Source: Rhinopithecimicrobium faecis (GTDB lineage: Bacteria; Bacteroidota; Bacteroidia; Sphingobacteriales; Sphingobacteriaceae). From it: a stretch of DNA of 64,000 nt. Of this stretch, positions 59,465-64,000 are shown one piece after another. The stretch lies in contig JAGKSB010000011.1 in the NCBI GenBank assembly GCA_017942165.1, forward strand, positions 1 through 64,000, in the 5' to 3' direction. The notes beneath the pieces were generated by a model. That model saw nothing but the letters and a program-made list of their open reading frames with translations. It searched no databases and was not told where the DNA came from. The stretch's first letter is position 1. Every line of letters starts with the position of its first letter. The translations under genes and the position numbers were made by a program.

Positions 59465-60259
59465 ATGCAAAATGAATTAAATGTACCTACGATGGCCGAA
59501 TTAATGGCCCGTGGTGAGACACCCGAAATTTTATTTTGGGTAGGTTGTGCAGGGAGTTTTGACGAACGAGCGCAAAAAATAACACGTGATATCTGCAAAA
59601 TACTACAGCATGTAGGCTTAAAATTTGCCATCCTTGGCACCGAGGAGTCCTGTACTGGAGATCCCGCTAAGCGCGCAGGAAATGAATTTCTATTTCAGAT
59701 GCAAGCCATGACGAATATCGAAATCCTAACAGGCTATGCGGTAAAGAAAATAGTAACCGCCTGCCCCCATTGCTTTAACACGTTAAAGAATGAATATCCG
59801 GCCTTGGGTGGAAATTATGAAGTCATCCACCATACGGAGCTGATCCAATCGCTTATTCGCGAAGGACGCTTAAAGACAGCCGATGGTCATGAGTTCTTAG
59901 GTAAAAAGATCACTTACCACGACCCCTGCTACCTCGGTCGCGCCAATGAAGTGTATGAAGCGCCACGGGAGATCCTTCAGCAGCTCGATGTCCAACTAAC
60001 AGAGCTTAAGCGCTGCCGCTCCAATGGCCTTTGCTGTGGTGCTGGTGGAGCGCAAATGTTTAAGGAGCCTGAAGCGGGAAATAAAGATATTAATATCGAA
60101 CGTATCGAAGAAGTCATAGCCTCTCAAGCGCAGATTGTCGCCGCAGCCTGCCCCTATTGCATGACCATGCTGAAAGATGGTGTGAAAGTCAAAGAAAAGG
60201 AAGGTGAAATTGAAGTATTAGATATTGCTGAAATTACCGTACGTGCGAATAAACTATAA
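59465..60259 (+). CDS. (Fe-S)-binding CCG-domain protein (HdrB-like)
   Basis: This 264-residue protein has two Cys-rich CCG domains: FWVGCAGSFDERAQ with SCTGDPAKRAGNEF and CPHCFNTLKNEYP, and then DPCYLGR, RSNGLCCGAGGAQMF and CPYCMTMLKDG. In heterodisulfide reductase B, glycolate oxidase GlcF and lactate utilisation LutA, these bind an unusual Fe-S cluster. The gene lies 21 bases after the membrane Fe-S gene, and together they form an HdrBC-like module. The substrate is not evident from the neighbours. Confidence 0.87.
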   Translation: MQNELNVPTMAELMARGETPEILFWVGCAGSFDERAQKITRDICKILQHVGLKFAILGTEESCTGDPAKRAGNEFLFQMQAMTNIEILTGYAVKKIVTACPHCFNTLKNEYPALGGNYEVIHHTELIQSLIREGRLKTADGHEFLGKKITYHDPCYLGRANEVYEAPREILQQLDVQLTELKRCRSNGLCCGAGGAQMFKEPEAGNKDINIERIEEVIASQAQIVAAACPYCMTMLKDGVKVKEKEGEIEVLDIAEITVRANKL

Positions 60260-60264
60260 CCATA

Positions 60265-60296
60265 AAAAAAGGACGTTCTGAAGAACGTCCTTTTTT
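60265..60296 (+). terminator. Terminator of the Fe-S operon
   Basis: AAAAAAGGACGTTCT (60265-60279) pairs perfectly with AGAACGTCCTTTTTT (60282-60296) around a 2-base loop. The flanking A and T runs allow function in both directions, so it may also end the tRNA transcript. Confidence 0.9.
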
Positions 60297-60308
60297 ATGT
60301 TTTTATAG

Positions 60309-60392
60309 TACCCAGGAGCAGATTCGAACTGCCACGCCCATACAGGCACCACCCCCTCAAGATGGCACGTCTACCAATTTCGCCACCTGGGC
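60309..60392 (-). tRNA. tRNA-Leu (anticodon GAG)
   Basis: Read on the minus strand, GCCCAGG (60392-60386) pairs with CCTGGGT near 60310-60316, followed by the discriminator A at 60309. The D arm starts GCGAAATTGGTAGAC. The anticodon stem CCATC/GGTGG encloses TTGAGGG, so the anticodon is GAG (reads CUC and CUU). A long variable arm (TGCCTGTATGGGCGT) confirms a class II tRNA, and the T arm has GGCAGTTCGAATCTGCT. CCA is not encoded. It stands alone between convergent genes. Confidence 0.95.
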
Positions 60393-60463
60393 ATCATGTA
60401 CTGTCCTACAAAAATAAGGGAAATTATGACTTCTGCAACTGAAAAATGTCAACGCACAGCAAA

Positions 60464-61348
60464 TCAATCTATTAAATTACGCTTTATAAGCGTTTGAATA
60501 ACTCCATCTACAAGACCTACACGGGGAACTTGAATCTGCTTTAAATGTCCCGCTTTCATAACGGCAAGAAAAATCTGCGCTGCAGGGATAATTACGTCAG
60601 CACGATCCTCATTCAAGCCCAGCACAGCAATACGATCTTTTAAAGAATAGGAACTTAAGAACGCATAAAGGGTACGCATCTTTTGCAATGAAATAGGCTT
60701 ATCTTCTTTCTCATTCAAGAGCTTAGAAAGCTTATTAATATTTCCACCTGTACCAATTCCTATGATTTGATCAAAAGATTTGCTGTGTGCTGCCACCCAT
60801 TCATTCATCGCTTCCCATTCTTGGGAATGATCTTTATTATCCAATATGCGAATCGTTCCTAAATTAAAAGATTTTGAAGCTACTAGGCGCTCCTCAGCAA
60901 ATAAAGACAACTCAGTACTACCTCCACCGACATCGATAAATAAATACACCTTATCAGCATCAAGCTTATGGTCAAGGTGACTATTATAGATGATTTCCGC
61001 CTCCCAAGCGCCTTCAATAATCTGCAAATCAATGCCCAGCGCCTTCACCCGTGCAGCGATTTCATCCCCATTCTTAGCATCACGCATCGCGGAGGTAGCG
61101 CAAGCCATATAATCGGTTACCTGAAAGACATCCATTAAATCTTTAAATGCACGCATTGTCTTCACCAGTTGATCCGCTTTATTCGCAGAAATTTGCTGCT
61201 TATTAAAAGCATCTTCTCCTAAGCGCAGTGGGATACGAAGTAATGTATTTTTCTTAAAAGTGTACGTATCTTCTTTATTGTCTTTAACAATATCAGCAAT
61301 TAAAAGACGTACGGCATTAGAGCCGATATCAATAGCAGCATATCTCAT
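60464..61348 (-). CDS. ppx: Exopolyphosphatase / Ppx-GppA family phosphatase
   Basis: This 294-residue protein of the actin-like ATPase fold begins MRYAAIDIGSNAVRLLIADI (phosphate loop) and has FIDVGGGSTELSLF (second phosphate loop) and GIGTGGNINKL. It is the short single-domain form without the C-terminal HD domain of Escherichia coli Ppx and GppA. It removes phosphate from polyphosphate or pppGpp. The gene lies 2 bases after ppk1, so synthesis and breakdown of polyphosphate are encoded together. Confidence 0.92.
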   Translation of the reverse strand: MRYAAIDIGSNAVRLLIADIVKDNKEDTYTFKKNTLLRIPLRLGEDAFNKQQISANKADQLVKTMRAFKDLMDVFQVTDYMACATSAMRDAKNGDEIAARVKALGIDLQIIEGAWEAEIIYNSHLDHKLDADKVYLFIDVGGGSTELSLFAEERLVASKSFNLGTIRILDNKDHSQEWEAMNEWVAAHSKSFDQIIGIGTGGNINKLSKLLNEKEDKPISLQKMRTLYAFLSSYSLKDRIAVLGLNEDRADVIIPAAQIFLAVMKAGHLKQIQVPRVGLVDGVIQTLIKRNLID

Positions 61349-61350
61349 AG

Positions 61351-63396
61351 CTACGAATTTTTTAATTTTAAATAGTTATAAATTTCCAATTGAGATTGAT
61401 GACTTAAGACATCGGAATCTCTTTTGTAATTGTTCTTTTGCAGTGGATCTATCACCCTAGCCTTTACATTATCCTGTAATTGAAGCGCTATAATAGCGCA
61501 TATTTCTTCTTTTACCAAGGGGTCATAAAGTGGGAAAGCGACCTCTACTCTACGGTCTAAGTTACGCGTCATCAGGTCGGCAGAGCTAAGGTATACATCC
61601 TTCATTGTGCCATATTCAAAAATTAACACCCGAGCATGTTCTAAAAACCGATCGATGATGCTAATAATCGTTATATTTTCCGAAAACCCATAGATCCCTG
61701 GAATAAGACAGCACATGCCGCGAACAATAAGTTGAATTTTTATGCCCGCATTATTAGCCTCATATAAAGACTGAATAATCCCTTCATCTGTCAGGCTATT
61801 CATTTTCAAAATAATACGTACGGGCTCCCCTTTTTTCACTTCCTTAATAAGGAATGCTATTTTAGAAGTAAAATAAGTACGCATCGACCGTGGAGCGCAA
61901 ATTATAGTTTGATAGTCCGCTAGGTAGTGATCATCCTTAAGGCCCTCAAACATACGCTTTAAATCTTTAGTAATCCCTTTATGAGCTGTAAATAACCCAT
62001 GGTCACAATATATTTTCGCTGTCTTTTCATTAAAATTTCCCGTACTCAGAAAACTATATAATGTTTGCTTAGCACCCTCCTTCCGGTATATAAGGCAAGA
62101 CTTTGCATGCAATTTATGGTCCACATTTCCTAAAAAAACAGTGATACCTTCATTTTTCATAATTTCATGCCAATATAAATTGGCTTGTTCATCGAATCGC
62201 GCTTTAATTTCTAAGAATACTTGCACGCGGATACCATTTCTGGCAGCGATAATTAATGCCGACACCACATTGGACGTTTGCGCCACACGGTAGAGGGAGA
62301 TATCAATCTGCTCTACCTGCGTATCCATCGCTGCCTCACGCAGGAAATGTAAGACAAAGTCGTAACGCTGATAAGGGAATGATACTAGAAAATCTCTATT
62401 TTTAATTTGCGCAAGGAAGCTGCTCTTGAGATCTAACAAAGGAATAGCACAAGGGCTAAAGGAAGGGAACACCAACTTTTGGGGTATAAATTTTGGGAAA
62501 TCTATAAAATCTTTAAAATTAAAATAGCGGCGGATAGCGATTAAACCCTCATCATCTACCGCACATATAATCTTTAAAAAATCTAATATATCCGTCGGCA
62601 TATGTGCATTATACTCTAAGCGCATAATGGAACCTTGCTCCCGATTTTTGAGGGATTTTTTAAGTATTTCTACAAATGTCTCGGAACTTTCCTCATCAAA
62701 ATCTAACTCGGCATCACGAGATAGCTTAAACTCATAAGCTTCCACCTGCTCGAATTTTACGGCAGCAAATACATCAGCCATAAAAGCTATAATCATTCTA
62801 TCTAAAAGTATTACCGCTGTATCTTCCTCCTGATTGACACGGTAGAATCTTGGAAGAATCGTATTGGGAGGGAGCTCGATATAGGCAAATTTTGGCTTAC
62901 CATCCCGCAGCAGTTTTACAATAAAATAAACCCTGTTGCCCTGTAATGTTGGGGGTTTCTCGGAATTGATCCATACAGGAATTAAGTGTTTTAATACCTT
63001 TTCGTGAAAATAACCCTGCAGCTGCTCAAACGGGGCTTGCTTAAGCTCTGCGACCTCTACTAGGCGTACACCTTCTGCCTCAAGACCTGGAAAGATAACC
63101 TTCTCTAAGAGGAAGTCAAACTTCTGCTCCTGTCGGATGACAACCTGCTGTATTTCTGCTAAGACTTGCTTAGGTTTGAAATCTAGCTTACGCTTATACT
63201 TCTTTTTGTTCGCAGCGATACGATGTAAAATTGCCACACGTACTCTATAAAATTCTTCTAAATTGGAGGAATAGATAGCTAAAAAGCGTAGCCTCTCAAG
63301 TAAGGGCACCTGCTCATCTGCAGCTTCTTGTAAGACGCGATCATTAAAACTTAACCAGCTTAACTCTCGATTATAGATGGGATATTTTTCCAGCAC
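61351..63396 (-). CDS. ppk1: Polyphosphate kinase 1, GTG start
   Basis: This 681-residue enzyme reversibly makes polyphosphate from ATP. The N-domain starts YPIYNRELSWLSFNDRVLQEA, and FVSFPYQRYDF-type and IDISLYRVAQTSNVVSALI blocks follow. The catalytic C-domains have NVDHKLHAKSCLIYR (with the phosphorylated His in the HxK motif), GNFNEKTAKIYCDHGLFT and LSSADLMTRNLDRRVEVAFP. The length is typical. The start is GTG at 63396; no ATG fits the known N-terminus. It forms an operon with ppx. Confidence 0.94.
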   Translation of the reverse strand: MLEKYPIYNRELSWLSFNDRVLQEAADEQVPLLERLRFLAIYSSNLEEFYRVRVAILHRIAANKKKYKRKLDFKPKQVLAEIQQVVIRQEQKFDFLLEKVIFPGLEAEGVRLVEVAELKQAPFEQLQGYFHEKVLKHLIPVWINSEKPPTLQGNRVYFIVKLLRDGKPKFAYIELPPNTILPRFYRVNQEEDTAVILLDRMIIAFMADVFAAVKFEQVEAYEFKLSRDAELDFDEESSETFVEILKKSLKNREQGSIMRLEYNAHMPTDILDFLKIICAVDDEGLIAIRRYFNFKDFIDFPKFIPQKLVFPSFSPCAIPLLDLKSSFLAQIKNRDFLVSFPYQRYDFVLHFLREAAMDTQVEQIDISLYRVAQTSNVVSALIIAARNGIRVQVFLEIKARFDEQANLYWHEIMKNEGITVFLGNVDHKLHAKSCLIYRKEGAKQTLYSFLSTGNFNEKTAKIYCDHGLFTAHKGITKDLKRMFEGLKDDHYLADYQTIICAPRSMRTYFTSKIAFLIKEVKKGEPVRIILKMNSLTDEGIIQSLYEANNAGIKIQLIVRGMCCLIPGIYGFSENITIISIIDRFLEHARVLIFEYGTMKDVYLSSADLMTRNLDRRVEVAFPLYDPLVKEEICAIIALQLQDNVKARVIDPLQKNNYKRDSDVLSHQSQLEIYNYLKLKNS

Positions 63397-63484
63397 GTTA
63401 TTCTAGATATAGGGGTTAGACAATATCTAATAATAATGAAATTATATGAACTTAATGTTAAGCTCATATAATTTTATGGAATAA

Positions 63485-64000
63485 CTAGGAATTTGCGCTT
63501 GCTAGAATTTCTAATTGTCGCAGAATTTGTTCTTCTGTAACAAAATATGATTTACCTTCCCGTATTTGTGCATAGACAGCGTCAAATACTAAGTTGTAAT
63601 CACCCTTACGTAATGGAACCTCTTCCTCCACCGTCTCGCCATTAGCAGTGATGTAGCAAAGCGTCCCCTGCATGCCTGCGTGCTCCAAGCCATAGGCTTG
63701 ATCCGTAGGAAGCATCCCTGCGATAAGCTGCTGCTCTTGTACATCAGTACGTTGCTTCACAAAGCTCCCTTTCGTGCCATGCAGCATAAAGCTATGTTGA
63801 GCTTTCACCACGAGCATACTCACTGTTATATGTACCGTAGGACCTTGCGCGTAGCTAAGTAGTAGCGTAGCGTAGTCATCTACGAGTGAATTATCCCGAT
63901 TGGAGCTTTTTATTACATGGTAGCGCTCAGGAATACCGAATATTGAAATTACCTGATCTAGGAGGTGTGAGCCTAAATCATAGAGCAGGCCTGCACCTGG
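63485..64000 (-). CDS. Gfo/Idh/MocA family oxidoreductase, C-terminal part (cut by window end)
   Basis: The frame is open from the window end to the stop at 63485, giving 171 residues of the C-terminal domain. It begins PGAGLLYDLGSHLLDQVISIFG, where the Asp-x-x-x-His pattern (DLGSH) is the conserved catalytic block of the family. It continues with the beta-sheet domain (DDYATLLLSYAQGPTVHITVS and FMLHGTKGSFVKQR). The NAD-binding N-domain lies beyond the window. Such enzymes oxidise or reduce sugars and inositols with NAD(P). Nothing nearby indicates a substrate. Confidence 0.85.
   Translation of the reverse strand, partial: PGAGLLYDLGSHLLDQVISIFGIPERYHVIKSSNRDNSLVDDYATLLLSYAQGPTVHITVSMLVVKAQHSFMLHGTKGSFVKQRTDVQEQQLIAGMLPTDQAYGLEHAGMQGTLCYITANGETVEEEVPLRKGDYNLVFDAVYAQIREGKSYFVTEEQILRQLEILASANS

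Overview
The window looks like a chromosomal segment from a Bacteroidetes bacterium of the Sphingobacteriaceae type (Sphingobacterium/Pedobacter-like). This rests on gene content: a DUF4290 gene, the bamA-ompH-ompH cluster, a fused DAHP synthase/chorismate mutase, a fused E1 alpha/beta dehydrogenase, MurA with Asp at the catalytic Cys position, and a GNAT/acyltransferase pair of the aminoacyl-lipid type. Several promoters also fit the Bacteroidetes form (TTG about 19 nt before TAnnTTTG). The family assignment is an inference from recall, not from a database search.

Bases 1-6750 are an AT-rich, decaying accessory region. It holds the 3' end of an IS66 transposase, a TonB-dependent receptor cut short at that element and coupled to a TPR lipoprotein, an IS1182-type transposase broken by a frameshift and a nonsense codon, and a lipoprotein with a JAMM/MPN-like metal motif whose signal peptide is out of frame. 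A secreted partner gene and a possible IS256-type tip follow.

Bases 6757-27733 are core genes. A DUF3060 gene is followed by thrS-infC-rpmI-rplT (minus strand), a GIY-YIG gene, a GH43-like gene, a ferredoxin reductase/ferredoxin pair, ndh, a PolX-like gene whose polymerase site is degenerate, an M1 peptidase, and mreB // mreC-mreD-mrdA-rodA with an 18-bp perfect hairpin after mreB. An overlapping minus-strand operon (SNase-like nuclease, DMT transporter, YigZ, nucleoside phosphorylase) follows.

Bases 28116-33622 hold the most striking element. A promoter, a 21-residue leader peptide with nine aromatic residues, an antiterminator and a mutually exclusive intrinsic terminator precede pheA, DAHP synthase-chorismate mutase, aroA, aroC and a ROK kinase. 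This is the layout of ribosome-mediated attenuation that senses charged tRNA-Phe/Tyr.

Bases 33627-46824 are mostly minus-strand genes: E1 dehydrogenase, rlmH with a 41-residue membrane protein, yceI, murA, DUF4290, a UvrD-family helicase and dnaB. A DEAD-box helicase, a conserved unknown and a Nudix gene run on the plus strand. The gap at 38709-39070 has a well-spaced promoter and a long-range stem and may encode a small RNA. The gap at 46825-47208, between dnaB and menG, has two inverted DnaA boxes and strong inverted repeats; genes diverge from it.

Bases 47209-64000 hold menG, an SDR gene and yqeY; the lipid acyltransferase pair; a CBS protein, nadK, uppS, bamA and two ompH genes (outer-membrane assembly); a two-gene Fe-S electron-transfer module; tRNA-Leu(GAG); ppx and ppk1 (polyphosphate metabolism); and a Gfo/Idh/MocA oxidoreductase cut by the window end.
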